Assembly (NCBI GenBank): GCA_965662355.1
Contig: CBFIHP010000022.1
Span: 13,491 to 77,490, forward strand
Source: GCA-2683825 sp965662355
GTDB taxonomy: Bacteria > Planctomycetota > UBA1135 > GCA-002686595
DNA: 64,000 nucleotides
Direction: 5' to 3'
In this document: positions 37,638-46,716 of the stretch, piece after piece
Layout: the number at the start of each line of letters is the position of its first letter
Numbering within the stretch: the stretch's first letter is position 1
The notes under the pieces: generated by a model
The model's input: the letters and a program-made list of their open reading frames with translations, nothing else
The model's database searches: none
What the model was told of the DNA's origin: nothing
Translations under genes and position numbers: made by a program

Positions 37638-38716
37638 CGGTCGCCTCCCCCCTGTTCGTCGGCAACCTGATTGTCCTTGGATTCGGAATCGGTGGCGCCG
37701 AGGGATTTCAGATACGCGATGACTTTCAACAACTGGTCTTCGGAAATCTGCCCCTGATACGTGGGCATCAACGGTTGATACCCAGCAGACAGCTTCTTGC
37801 GCGGATCGAGGATCGACTCGCGAATGTAGTTTTCATCGAAGCGCACGGTCTGGCCATCGGCGAGCGCGACGGTTTGCCCGAAACGGCCCGCCAGGCTGGG
37901 ACCACGCTGACCCGAATCCGCGGAATGGCACGTGTCGCAACGCAGATTCTCNNNNNNNNNNNNNNNNNNNNNNNNNNNNNNNNNNNNNNNNNNNNNNNNN
38001 NNNNNNNNNNNNNNNNNNNNNNNNNNNNNNNNNNNNNNNNNNNNNNNNNNAAAGAAGACCTGCCCTGCTTCCTCGGGGGTGACACCCACCGGTTCGGAGT
38101 CCAGCCAGGCCTGGTAGCCGGCCGGATCCATGACGACGACCTCGCCGATCATTTCAGAGTGCTTGGTGCCGCAGTACTCGGCACAGAAGATGTCGTACGT
38201 GCCGGCCTTCGTTGCCTCGAACCAAATCGTGGTGTACATGCCCGGCACCACGTCGGCCTTGATGCGGAAAGCGGGGATCCAGAAATCGTGAATCACATCC
38301 TCGGAAATCATCTGCAGGACGATCTTCTCGCCGCGTGGAACGTGCAATTTGTTGATCTCGCGCTGTCCGGTAGGGTGCTGCAGCTTCCACATCCACTGCT
38401 TGCCGGTGACGTAGAAAGTCGTGGCGCCCTCGGGCGGAGTCATCACGTCGTAGAAAATCTTCGCGCCCCAGCCGAACACGAACAAGGAAATGAAGAGGGG
38501 CACGATGCTCCACGCGATTTCGAGCGGTAGCGAGCCCTCGATTTGCTGGGCCTCGTGGCCCTCGCGTTGGCGGTAGCGTACGACGCACCAGCCGATGGCG
38601 AGCGAGATGCCGACGGTGAAGAAGATCCCGATGGCGATCAGGAAGAAGTAGATCGCGTCGATCCGCCCAGCGACCGTCGAGGCCGCCTCAGGGAAGAGAG
38701 AGAAGTCCTCAAACAC
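37634..38716 (-). CDS. coxB: Cytochrome c oxidase subunit II with fused cytochrome c (caa3 type), containing an N run
   Basis: GTG at 38716, with GGAGG 6 nt upstream and an 8-bp overlap with the sco stop. Two N-terminal helices (IYFFLIAIGIFFTVGISLAI and IAWSIVPLFISLFVFGWG) lead into the periplasmic cupredoxin domain. CuA ligands are seen in VIHDFWIP and CAEYCGTKHSEM. A C-terminal cytochrome c domain has CDTCHS and axial Met in LMPTYQG, identifying a caa3-type subunit II. The 99 Ns fall between EEAGQVFF and ENLRCDTCH in the same frame. Joining the two directly restores a normally spaced heme domain. Confidence 0.93.
   Translation of the reverse strand: MFEDFSLFPEAASTVAGRIDAIYFFLIAIGIFFTVGISLAIGWCVVRYRQREGHEAQQIEGSLPLEIAWSIVPLFISLFVFGWGAKIFYDVMTPPEGATTFYVTGKQWMWKLQHPTGQREINKLHVPRGEKIVLQMISEDVIHDFWIPAFRIKADVVPGMYTTIWFEATKAGTYDIFCAEYCGTKHSEMIGEVVVMDPAGYQAWLDSEPVGVTPEEAGQVFFXXXXXXXXXXXXXXXXXXXXXXXXXXXXXXXXXENLRCDTCHSADSGQRGPSLAGRFGQTVALADGQTVRFDENYIRESILDPRKKLSAGYQPLMPTYQGQISEDQLLKVIAYLKSLGATDSESKDNQVADEQGGGDR
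37952..38050. other. Assembly gap, 99 Ns, inside coxB
   Basis: Unknown bases just before the CxxCH heme site of subunit II. The run has the same length as the gap in coxC, suggesting a fixed placeholder. The flanking codons are both complete and can be joined without loss. Confidence 0.95.
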
Positions 38717-39548
38717 CGGAGGCCTCCGCGGGTCGGGCAGAGCGCGCTGCGGGTTCGCGTCGCAGAGAACGCCAGACGAAGAATGCCAGGAACAACACGG
38801 TGGCGCCACCGCCGACGCGCAGGGAGTTCATGACTGCGAAGCCATAGCGCCCGTTCGCCGGATCGTAGTGGAAACAACGCAGGATGAACTTGTCGACGAA
38901 CGAGCCGATGCGCCCTTGGGAGGCTTCCATCAGTGCGAAGCGCAGATCACGGGGCGGAAACTCGATGCCGAAGAGATAACGCGAAACGCTGCCATCAGAG
39001 GTCAGGAGCGTCACCCCCGCGGCGTGGGCATACTCACCGGTTGCGGGCACGTATTCGTATTCGAATCCGACGGCTTCGGCCACGCGCCGGATTTCTGTCT
39101 CGTCCCCGACGAGAAAACGCCAACCATCGGGCCCGACGTCCCGGCCGTAGCGTCCGAGGTAGCCTGCACGTTTGCGCGACGCCACTTCGGTGGTTTCGCT
39201 GGGATCGATCGTCAACGCTATCAGGTTGAAATCCGCACCGGCACTGAAGTCGACCGCCCGCAGGTTGCGGACAAGTCCGTCGAGAACCAGGTCGCACAGC
39301 ATCGGGCACTCGTAATAGAGCATCACGAGAATCGTCGCCCGTTCGCCAATGGCTTCGCCCAGTGCGATCTCTGCGCCGTTCGAATCGACGAAGCGCGCGT
39401 CCAAGGGCACGCTTTCTCCGAGACGTAGATCCCAATCGATGTCCGGAGGCTGGGGGCCCCCGAGAACCTGCGCGGTCACCCCGAGGCTCATTACGCCCAG
39501 GGCCAGCCCCGTAAGGACTCCCCGGTGTTCGAGAATCGGGCGGATCAC
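38709..39548 (-). CDS. SCO1/SenC family copper chaperone for CuA assembly
   Basis: About 279 residues from GTG at 39548, with GGAGG 7 nt upstream and a GTGA overlap with the preceding gene. The longer open frame to 39725 is Arg-rich and not homologous. A signal anchor (GVLTGLALGVMSLGVTAQVLG) leads into a thioredoxin-like fold with the copper motif CPMLC (CxxxC) in LYYECPMLCDLVL and the distal His in YAHAAGVTLLT. A C-terminal hydrophobic segment (GGGATVLFLAFFVW) suggests a second anchor. It inserts copper into the CuA site of coxB, the next gene. Confidence 0.88.
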   Translation of the reverse strand: MIRPILEHRGVLTGLALGVMSLGVTAQVLGGPQPPDIDWDLRLGESVPLDARFVDSNGAEIALGEAIGERATILVMLYYECPMLCDLVLDGLVRNLRAVDFSAGADFNLIALTIDPSETTEVASRKRAGYLGRYGRDVGPDGWRFLVGDETEIRRVAEAVGFEYEYVPATGEYAHAAGVTLLTSDGSVSRYLFGIEFPPRDLRFALMEASQGRIGSFVDKFILRCFHYDPANGRYGFAVMNSLRVGGGATVLFLAFFVWRSLRREPAARSARPAEASGV

Positions 39549-39934
39549 TTGGCACCCTCCACAGGTTTCTTGTTGTGGATGAGGAAGAGCTGCATGGCTC
39601 GTTCTATGGGGATGCGCGCAACGCCGTTTTGGCGATCGATCCACTCGTAGTGGTTCAGGCGACGAGCCTCGATCTTCTGATGCTCTTCGATTTCGCCGTA
39701 CGGATGGGCTTGCAGTTCGGGCCACGTCATCTCGGCCACCTTGCGCACACGCAGAGCATATTGGTCAACCTCCGGCGCCTCCGGTGTCAGCCCGCGATCG
39801 AGCCAATAGCTGATCAAGAGACTGGCGCCCACCAGCGCGGAAAGTGCAATGCCGGCCCGCAAGATGGGCCCCGCAGTTGCGTCGCGCTTCTCGTAGCCCG
39901 TTTGCGCTTCGCGCTGTTTGTGTTCCCCCGTCAT
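39545..39934 (-). CDS. 129-residue single-TM protein conserved in position within ACIII/oxidase operon
   Basis: One membrane helix near the N-terminus (ILRAGIALSALVGASLLISYWL), then a hydrophilic domain with RKVAEMTWPELQAHPYGEIEEHQ and YEWIDRQNGVARIPIERAMQLFL. No cofactor motif. Both ends overlap neighbours by ATGA/GTGA, so it is translated in step with actF and sco. The HxxYEWIDxxxGxxRIPIxxAM pattern resembles small proteins found beside ACIII and SCO genes in other bacteria. It could be an accessory subunit or assembly factor. Confidence 0.72.
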   Translation of the reverse strand: MTGEHKQREAQTGYEKRDATAGPILRAGIALSALVGASLLISYWLDRGLTPEAPEVDQYALRVRKVAEMTWPELQAHPYGEIEEHQKIEARRLNHYEWIDRQNGVARIPIERAMQLFLIHNKKPVEGAK

Positions 39935-41118
39935 AGAACCGGCGCCTCCTCGAGCTTCCCGAGCAACTTGGCGTCCTGCAGGGAGACCAATGGACGGCCA
40001 CGCAGGTTACGAACGAACAGTCCCAGCCATAGGCCGCCCAGAGCGAGGGGCGCAACGACGTCCATCCATGACAGGTGGATGCCACCGCCGTGCGCGAAGG
40101 CCGGCGCGATCAGCCAGTAAATGTCCGCATAGCGAATCAGGAAGACCGCCACGGCGACCTTGGCCAGGATGGTGGCATTGCGCTTGGACTTGCGCGTCAG
40201 CAGGATCGAGAAGGGCACGAAAAAGTGGAAGGCGACCAGGAACAGGGCGATCCCCTGCCAGCCATGGTCGGTCCGATGCAGGTACCAGGGCGTTTCTTCA
40301 GGCAGGTTGCCCGACCAGATGATCAGGAACTGCGAGAAAGAGATGTAGGCCCAAAGCATCACGAAGGCCAACATCAGGTTGCCGAGATCGTGGAAGTGCG
40401 CCTTCTCGTACCAGCGAGTGAAGGGCTCGTGCTTCGAAATGTGCGCGGCGAAGAAGATCGCGACGCACAGCGTGCTGAGCCCCTGCCCGACGACAAAGTG
40501 CACGCCGTAGATGGTCGAGAACCAGTGCGGTTCCAGCGACATGCCCCAGTCGAATGCAGCGAAGCTCATCGTGACCACGTAGGCTAGAATGCCGCCCGCA
40601 CTCAGGGCCTTGAGCTTGCGTAGGGCGGAGACATCCAGCCAACGATCGTAACGCGCACTGAGGTGCACGATACTCCACCCGAGGGCGATCCAGACGCCGA
40701 AGTAGAAGAGCGCGCGAGCGAAAAAGAAGGGCAGGTTCAGGTAGGCCGACTTGTGCTGCAGGATCTCGTCGGCGGCAACGACGTCGGCGTGGGCCCACTC
40801 GTAGAGGTGGGTTGCTCCCAGGGCCAGCGGAAGGAAGGCCAGTGCCATGTACGGTACGTTGCGCACCGCGGCCTCCAGCAAGCGTCGGATGGCGAAACCC
40901 CATCCGCCTCCCGTCAATTGGTGCAGCATGACAAAGGCCAAACTGCCGAGCGTCGGCGCCAGCCAGAACAGAAAGGCCATCAAGTAGGACTGATAGAACT
41001 GACCCGAGTCGGTGAAGAAGCCGATTGCAAGCGCCGCGCAGCCCACGGCACCTACCGTGAAGGCGACACGCTCGGCACGCGACAGAGTGTTCGTCAGGGG
41101 GGAGCGTTCTTCGCTCAT
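39931..41118 (-). CDS. actF: Alternative complex III subunit ActF
   Basis: 395 residues with 10 predicted helices. Membrane subunit related to NrfD/PsrC. Segments FVMLHQLTGGGWGFAIRRLLEAA, EWAHADVVAADEILQHKSAYLN, TMSFAAFDWGMSLEPHWFSTIYG and WAYISFSQFLIIWSGNLPEE are typical of ActF. ACIII oxidises quinol and reduces cytochrome c or the oxidase directly. The start overlaps the actE stop (ATGA) and the stop overlaps the next small gene. Confidence 0.93.
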   Translation of the reverse strand: MSEERSPLTNTLSRAERVAFTVGAVGCAALAIGFFTDSGQFYQSYLMAFLFWLAPTLGSLAFVMLHQLTGGGWGFAIRRLLEAAVRNVPYMALAFLPLALGATHLYEWAHADVVAADEILQHKSAYLNLPFFFARALFYFGVWIALGWSIVHLSARYDRWLDVSALRKLKALSAGGILAYVVTMSFAAFDWGMSLEPHWFSTIYGVHFVVGQGLSTLCVAIFFAAHISKHEPFTRWYEKAHFHDLGNLMLAFVMLWAYISFSQFLIIWSGNLPEETPWYLHRTDHGWQGIALFLVAFHFFVPFSILLTRKSKRNATILAKVAVAVFLIRYADIYWLIAPAFAHGGGIHLSWMDVVAPLALGGLWLGLFVRNLRGRPLVSLQDAKLLGKLEEAPVL

Positions 41119-41678
41119 CGCCCCCCTCCTTCGAGGCGCTGACGATCCTGGGGGGGCAGGTCAGCTACCAGTGCGTTTTGACTCAATTGCAGCGCGCGTA
41201 TGAAGGCGATAATCGCCCAGCGGTCCTCGGTGATGACTCGATCGGAGACGTCGTACATGGCTCCGAAGCCCTTCGTCATCACGCTGAAGAAGTATCCGTG
41301 GGGGGCTTTGCGCAGCCGGTCGATGTGGAAGCTCGAGGGGTGTTTCAAACCGCGCTTCACAACCATGCCCTCGCCATAGCCCGAGCGCCCGTGGCATGGA
41401 GCGCAGTGGATTCCGAAGCGTTCCCGTCCGCGCTCGAGCACCTGCTCGGTGACTTCGAAGGGGAAGCTCGTCGCGGGCTCGCCGTTGATCGTGCCTTCGT
41501 AAAGGTGTGCGTCCAGTCGCAATTCGCCGCGGGCGATCGTTCCGGGAACCTGGTTGCGCGACGAGGCTCCATTGCTGAAGAGCGTTGTTTTTTCGAGCGG
41601 CTCGAAGCGTGGCTGATCGTGCATGTCTTGGCGGCAGCCGGCCAGCAGGAGTGCGAGTGCGAGGGTGGGGTGCTTCAA
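41115..41678 (-). CDS. actE: Alternative complex III monoheme cytochrome c subunit ActE, lipoprotein
   Basis: 187 residues from TTG at 41678, set by AGAGGTG upstream and by TTGA overlap with the actD stop; longer frames lack a signal. The N-terminus MKHPTLALALLLAGCRQD is a lipoprotein signal with Cys at the lipobox. One heme site, IHCAPCHGRSGYGEGMVV, and a candidate axial Met (SVMTKGFGAMYD). Expected to carry electrons from the multiheme subunit to the oxidase. Confidence 0.92.
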   Translation of the reverse strand: MKHPTLALALLLAGCRQDMHDQPRFEPLEKTTLFSNGASSRNQVPGTIARGELRLDAHLYEGTINGEPATSFPFEVTEQVLERGRERFGIHCAPCHGRSGYGEGMVVKRGLKHPSSFHIDRLRKAPHGYFFSVMTKGFGAMYDVSDRVITEDRWAIIAFIRALQLSQNALVADLPPQDRQRLEGGGR

Positions 41679-42226
41679 TTGGGCACCTCTGACAAGGTGA
41701 TCGGGTCCAATCCGCCCAGGAGTTCCCTCGTGCCGTCGACGCTGAAGTTCGGGTCGTGGGCCATGATCAAGAGGAAAAAACGATCGCGGCTGGCGGTTTC
41801 GAACTCCGGTATGGCGAACACGGGGTGATGCGGGCGGGGTAGGCCGTTCAGAGCCAGCATGCCGAAGACGGCGCTGACGGCCGCGAACAGGATCGTCATC
41901 TCGAAGGTGATGATGATGAAAGACGGCCAGCTGTTCATTGGACGGCCGCCGACATTGATCGGGTAGTGCTCTACCGAGGCGTAGTACTGCATCCCGAAGC
42001 CGACCAGGGCCCCGACGATGCCTCCGCACAGAACGAGGAGGGGCAGCCGGCTTTCATAGCCCAGCTCGTGCGAGACCTCGTGCATCGGTAGCGGGGTGTA
42101 GGCCTCCATCTTGGAATAGCCCGAGCCTTTTGCGGCCTTGATCGCGTCCAGCAAGCGCTCGCCGCTGGAGAATTGCGCCAAGAGGCCAAAGCACGGCGTG
42201 TCGATCCTCTGTTTGCGACCGAACAT
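41675..42226 (-). CDS. actD: Alternative complex III subunit ActD
   Basis: About 183 residues (DUF3341 family). Start is ATG at 42226 in TGATG with the actC stop, with GGAGG 7 nt before; a GTG one codon earlier is possible. An N-terminal soluble ferredoxin-like part (FGLLAQFSSGERLLDAIKAAK) is followed by two helices (LPLLVLCGGIVGALVGFGMQ and FIIITFEMTILFAAVSAVFGML). A C-terminal RDRFFLLI is typical of ActD. It anchors the complex and has no cofactor. Confidence 0.92.
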   Translation of the reverse strand: MFGRKQRIDTPCFGLLAQFSSGERLLDAIKAAKGSGYSKMEAYTPLPMHEVSHELGYESRLPLLVLCGGIVGALVGFGMQYYASVEHYPINVGGRPMNSWPSFIIITFEMTILFAAVSAVFGMLALNGLPRPHHPVFAIPEFETASRDRFFLLIMAHDPNFSVDGTRELLGGLDPITLSEVPN

Positions 42227-43650
42227 CACTCCGCCTCCACCTTGCTGTCACCCCCGCTCGTGTGCCCTTCGCTGACTTCGCGGTCGCGATGGGGGACGAG
42301 CGTGCGCATCTCGAAGATCGAGATCATCGGCAGGAAGCGGATAAACAGGAACAGTAGCGCTCCGAAGAGTCCCATCGTTCCGATGAACAGCGACCAATCC
42401 CAGAAGGTGCCGGAGTAGTGGCCCCAGGAACCCGGTAGGAAGTCACGGCTGAGGCTCGTGACGACGATCACGAAGCGCTCGAGCCACATGCCCACGTTGA
42501 CGATGATGCAGATCAGAAACAGGAGCGGAACCGAGTTGCGCACCCGTTTCGACCACAGGAACTGGGGTGTGATGATGTTGCATGCGATCAAGGCCCAGTA
42601 CGCCCAGGCGTAGGGACCTAACATGCGGTTCATCATCATCCCACCCTCGTAGGGATTCGCGCTGTACCACGCGAAGAAGACCTCCATTATGTAGCCGTAG
42701 GCGACGATCAACCCCATCGCGAGGATGAGCTTGGCCATGTTCTGCAGGTGGCGCATCGTGATGAAGTCCTGCAGCTTGTAGACGGCCCGCAAGGGTATGG
42801 CCAAGGTCATGACCATGGCGAACCCCGAGTAGATGGCGCCCGCCACGAAGTACGGCGGGAAAATTGTGGCGTGCCAGCCGGGGATGACGCTGACGGCGAA
42901 GTCGAAGCTGACGACGGTGTGGACCGAGATGACCAGTGGCGTCGCGAGTCCTGCCAGAAGCAGATAGGCGGTTTCGTAGCGTTCCCAGTGTCGTGCGGCA
43001 CCGCGCCAGCCAAGCGCCAGAGCGCCGTACAGGATCTTGAAGAAACGGCTCTTGGCCCGATCCCGCAACGTCGCCAGGTCGGGGATCAACCCGACGTACC
43101 AGAAGAGCGCAGAGACGCTGGCATAGGTCGAGACCGCGAAGACATCCCACAACAAGGGGCTGCGAAACTGCGGCCACAAGCTCATCGTGTTCGGGTATGG
43201 CAGCAACCAATAGGCGAGCCAGGGCCTCCCGACGTGCAACAATGGGAAGATCCCCGCGCAGGCCACGGCGAAGAGTGTCATCGCTTCCGCGAAACGGTTG
43301 ATCGACGTGCGCCAATCCTGCCGGAACAGGAGCAGGATGGCCGAGATCAGCGTGCCCGCGTGGCCGATTCCGATCCACCACACGAAGTTGATGATCGCAA
43401 AGCCCCAACCCACCGGCGCGTTCAAACCCCAGACCCCCGTGCCCTCGAGGAGCAGCTTGGTGATCGAGGCCAACATCATCATCACCAGCGAGAAGCACAC
43501 ACCCAGACCGATATACCAACCGAGCGGAGTGCGCTTGCGCAGCACGATCTCCGTGATTTGATCGGTGACGGTTGTGTGCGTGTGCCCCGGCGCCACGAAG
43601 GTGGGCTTCGTGCGCGGGTCGTCTTGCACTCCAGACGGCGATTCGGTCAT
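42226..43650 (-). CDS. actC: Alternative complex III subunit ActC (NrfD-like quinol subunit)
   Basis: 474 residues with 10 helices. Contains GVWGLNAPVGWGFAIINFVWWIGIGHAGTLISAILLL, LLHVGRPWLAYWLLPYPN and WHATIFPPYFVAGAIYSGFA. These are conserved in ActC/NrfD subunits, where the GHAGT His and nearby acidic residues line the quinol site and a proposed proton path. It follows actB by 7 bp. Confidence 0.94.
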   Translation of the reverse strand: MTESPSGVQDDPRTKPTFVAPGHTHTTVTDQITEIVLRKRTPLGWYIGLGVCFSLVMMMLASITKLLLEGTGVWGLNAPVGWGFAIINFVWWIGIGHAGTLISAILLLFRQDWRTSINRFAEAMTLFAVACAGIFPLLHVGRPWLAYWLLPYPNTMSLWPQFRSPLLWDVFAVSTYASVSALFWYVGLIPDLATLRDRAKSRFFKILYGALALGWRGAARHWERYETAYLLLAGLATPLVISVHTVVSFDFAVSVIPGWHATIFPPYFVAGAIYSGFAMVMTLAIPLRAVYKLQDFITMRHLQNMAKLILAMGLIVAYGYIMEVFFAWYSANPYEGGMMMNRMLGPYAWAYWALIACNIITPQFLWSKRVRNSVPLLFLICIIVNVGMWLERFVIVVTSLSRDFLPGSWGHYSGTFWDWSLFIGTMGLFGALLFLFIRFLPMISIFEMRTLVPHRDREVSEGHTSGGDSKVEAE

Positions 43651-43657
43651 GGTTGGC

Positions 43658-46600
43658 TCAACGCCCGACGCCTCCGTCGGGGTTCACGAACTTCGCGAGG
43701 TACGTCGTGCGCGGCTTGGTACCCACATCGCCGAGCAGCTCGTAGTGATCTGGCTCGTGACGGAGCCGTGCCACCAGGGAGTTCTCGTCGTTGAGATTGC
43801 CGAAGGCGATGGCCTGAGTCGGACAGGCTTGTTGGCAGGCAGAGCGGACCTCGCCGTCGCGCAACTCGCGGCTTTCCTTCTTGGCGTTGATGCGCCCTTC
43901 TGAAATCCGTTGCACACAGTAAGTGCACTTCTCCATGACGCCGCGATGACGGACCGTGACGTCGGGATTGCGGATCGGTTTTAGTGACTCGGTCTCGTAG
44001 TCGGCATAGCGGAAAAAGTTGAACCGACGCACCTTGTATGGGCAGTTGTTCGCGCAGTAGCGCGTTCCCACGCAGCGGTTGTAGACCATCTCGTTGAGGC
44101 CTTCGTCGCTGTGGACCGTGGCGCCCACGGGGCAAACCACTTCGCACGGCGCATTCTCGCAGTGCATGCAGGGCACGGGCTGGTGCAATACGAGTGGGTT
44201 AGCCTGATCGTCGCCTTTGTAGTAACGATCGATGCGGATCCAGTGCATCTCGCGGCCACGTAGAACCTCTTTCTTGCCCACGATCGGCACGTTGTTCTCC
44301 GCCTGGCAGGCCACCATGCAGGAGTTGCAGCCGATGCAGGCATTCAGGTCGATGACCATGCCCCAGGCATAACCCGTGTACTCGTGGGGCGGATACATCG
44401 AGAGATCGTCCGCTCCGTGGCTGCCTTTGGTCTCGCTCTTGGCCTGTGCGCCGAAGCGATCAAAGGTCTTCACGCGCACGATGTCGCGACCCTCCATGCT
44501 CGCGTGATCCTGCACCGAGGCCAGCGAGATGTGGCGACCGACGGGACGGACCTGGATGCCGGCCGTGATCCACGTGCCGTAGCTCGAGCGCAGCTTGTAC
44601 GCATCGAAGCCGACCCCCGTGCCGAGCTCGCCCGCGCGCGTGCGTCCGTAGCCCAGATGCACTGTCAAGCATCCGACGGGTTGTCCAGGGGTGACCCAAA
44701 CCGGCGCCTCGACTTTGCGGTCCGAGGCCGAGAGCATAACGACGTCCCCCGATTCGAGCTTCAGGTCGCGCGCGTTGTCCGGTGAGATCAGGCACGCGTT
44801 GTCCCACGTCAAGCGTGTAAGCGGACGCGGTGCTTCCTGCAGCCAGCCGTTGTTCGCGAAGCGCCCGTCGTAACTCGAGGCATCGGCGCGGAAGTTGAGC
44901 TCGAGGCCCGTAGGCACGCGCGTGGGCGCGGGCAGATCGAGGTCCTGGAGCTTGACCTTCAGCGCGGGAAAGCGCGAATCCGCGATGATTCCATCGTGCA
45001 AGGCGGTCCTCCAGAAGCGCTCGAACTGCGCTTCGGACAGCTTGGGACGAACCTGACGCCAGTGATCACGTACGAGGTCGTAGGGTTTCCTTGTGCCGTC
45101 CTCCATCAAGGTGGCGACGAGCTCGTGCGAGGTACGCCCGTGGAAGAGGGGCGCGATCATGGGTTGGACGATCGAAGCCGAACCGTCGTAGGCGAGGGTG
45201 TCGCTCCAGCTCTCGAGAAAGTGTGCCATCGGCAGGTGCCATTGACATGCCTGCGAGGTTTCGTTTGCGCTCAGGCTGAGGTGCACACGGAACGGAGCGG
45301 AGGCCAGCGCAGCCCTGAAATCCAGGTCAGCCGGAACGTCGTAGACGGGGTTGCCACCCAGGATTACGACCGTGTCGATCACGCCTCCGCGCAACTCGTC
45401 GACGAGAGCGCGGATCGATTCATGGGCGTCACGTTGGGCGCGCTCGCCGCTGGTCAAAGGAGCCGCGTGGTCGAGGGTCTGGCCGACGTTCTTCAGGCGC
45501 TCGTTGATCGCATGGGATAGGGCGTGCACGACGGCGGTTTGCGTCGATCCGGGCACGACGAGGCTCTTCCCCTCCAGGCTCTTCAATCGTCGAGCGCTGC
45601 TGCTGGCGAAATTCTGCACACGCTCCGAGAGACGCGGGACCTCGACCGTCAAACCCAGTTCGCTTGCGAGGGCACGGGCGAATAGCTCCACTTCGGAGGG
45701 TTTGACCGGCAGACGCTCATCCGCCATAGCCCCCGTGATCGAAGCGGTGCTCTCGACGGAGACGAGGTGATTCATCACGTGCGCACCACCGCGCACGTTG
45801 CGTGCCTTTGAGAAGTCTCGTGCGTAGCGCACGCCCGCGGGACCGTGGTCGAGGAAGTCGGCATCGAGTGAGACGACGAGTTCCGCCTTGTCGAAAGCGT
45901 AGCGCGTCGACACGTCCCGCCCGAAGGCCAGCTTCGCCCCGGCGCGGGTTGCGTCGTCGTGAATCGGCGTCCAGTGGTGGATGCGCGCCTTCGACATCTG
46001 CACCTGAAGTTTCTCGAGCTGGGCCGAGAGGGTCGGCGAGGCGTCGTCGCCGATCAGGATGGCCAGGCCTTCGCCGTGCCGCGGACGCATGCCATTCATG
46101 CGCGCCGTGAGCTCGTCCAGGAACGTGCTCCACGTGCTGATCATGTCCAGGTGGCGAATCGAGTGCGAACGGTCGGGGTCGTACAGCGACAGGATGGCCG
46201 CTTGCGCGAAGCCGTTGCTGGATCCGAGGCTGGCGGGATGATCGGGATTGCCCTCGACCTTCGTCGGACGCCCCATGTGACTCTCGACCAGGAGACCCGT
46301 TGCGGCGCCCCCCAGGGTCATCGCCGTCGCGAAGTAGCGCGGCTTGCCGGGAACCGTGTACTCGGGGTTGCGGGCGGCGGGGACGATCTTCTCTTCGGGC
46401 TGACGTGTGCAGGCGGCGATTCCCGCCACTCCCAGGGATGCGCCCATCAGGCGCAGGAAGGAGCGCCGCTCGAGTCCTTCTCCCTGTTGCAGTCTGCCGG
46501 CGAGGGCGGGGAACTCACTCCGCAGGTACGACTGGAAGGCTGCGGTGCCATAGAGCGTTTCGAGCTCGGCCCAGTACTCCGCTCCGCTCTTTCCCTCCAG

Positions 46601-46678
46601 GCGCGTTCGAAGCACTTCGAGGTCCGAGTTAGAAACGGTACTGACTTCCTGGTCTTTGCTCCTCAGCTTGCCCTGCAC
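43658..46678 (-). CDS. actB: Alternative complex III subunit ActB, molybdopterin-like plus iron-sulfur protein
   Basis: About 1006 residues. GTG at 46678 with GGGG upstream is the best start, because the TTG at 46729 lies inside the upstream cytochrome gene. A Tat-like segment RRSFLRLMGASLGVAGIAAC occurs near residue 70, so this subunit is probably exported. The N-terminal two thirds have the molybdopterin oxidoreductase fold, which in ACIII carries no molybdenum. The C-terminal third is a ferredoxin-type domain with clusters CIGCNSCMVAC, CMHCENAPCEVVC, CVGTRYCANNC and CTYC..CQQAC. That matches three [4Fe-4S] and one [3Fe-4S] in known ActB proteins. It passes electrons between the quinol site and the hemes of ActA/ActE. 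Confidence 0.93.
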   Translation of the reverse strand: MQGKLRSKDQEVSTVSNSDLEVLRTRLEGKSGAEYWAELETLYGTAAFQSYLRSEFPALAGRLQQGEGLERRSFLRLMGASLGVAGIAACTRQPEEKIVPAARNPEYTVPGKPRYFATAMTLGGAATGLLVESHMGRPTKVEGNPDHPASLGSSNGFAQAAILSLYDPDRSHSIRHLDMISTWSTFLDELTARMNGMRPRHGEGLAILIGDDASPTLSAQLEKLQVQMSKARIHHWTPIHDDATRAGAKLAFGRDVSTRYAFDKAELVVSLDADFLDHGPAGVRYARDFSKARNVRGGAHVMNHLVSVESTASITGAMADERLPVKPSEVELFARALASELGLTVEVPRLSERVQNFASSSARRLKSLEGKSLVVPGSTQTAVVHALSHAINERLKNVGQTLDHAAPLTSGERAQRDAHESIRALVDELRGGVIDTVVILGGNPVYDVPADLDFRAALASAPFRVHLSLSANETSQACQWHLPMAHFLESWSDTLAYDGSASIVQPMIAPLFHGRTSHELVATLMEDGTRKPYDLVRDHWRQVRPKLSEAQFERFWRTALHDGIIADSRFPALKVKLQDLDLPAPTRVPTGLELNFRADASSYDGRFANNGWLQEAPRPLTRLTWDNACLISPDNARDLKLESGDVVMLSASDRKVEAPVWVTPGQPVGCLTVHLGYGRTRAGELGTGVGFDAYKLRSSYGTWITAGIQVRPVGRHISLASVQDHASMEGRDIVRVKTFDRFGAQAKSETKGSHGADDLSMYPPHEYTGYAWGMVIDLNACIGCNSCMVACQAENNVPIVGKKEVLRGREMHWIRIDRYYKGDDQANPLVLHQPVPCMHCENAPCEVVCPVGATVHSDEGLNEMVYNRCVGTRYCANNCPYKVRRFNFFRYADYETESLKPIRNPDVTVRHRGVMEKCTYCVQRISEGRINAKKESRELRDGEVRSACQQACPTQAIAFGNLNDENSLVARLRHEPDHYELLGDVGTKPRTTYLAKFVNPDGGVGR

Positions 46679-46716
46679 GGTTTCCCCATTTCGTTCCCTA
46701 ATTGCATCAGCGGGAT

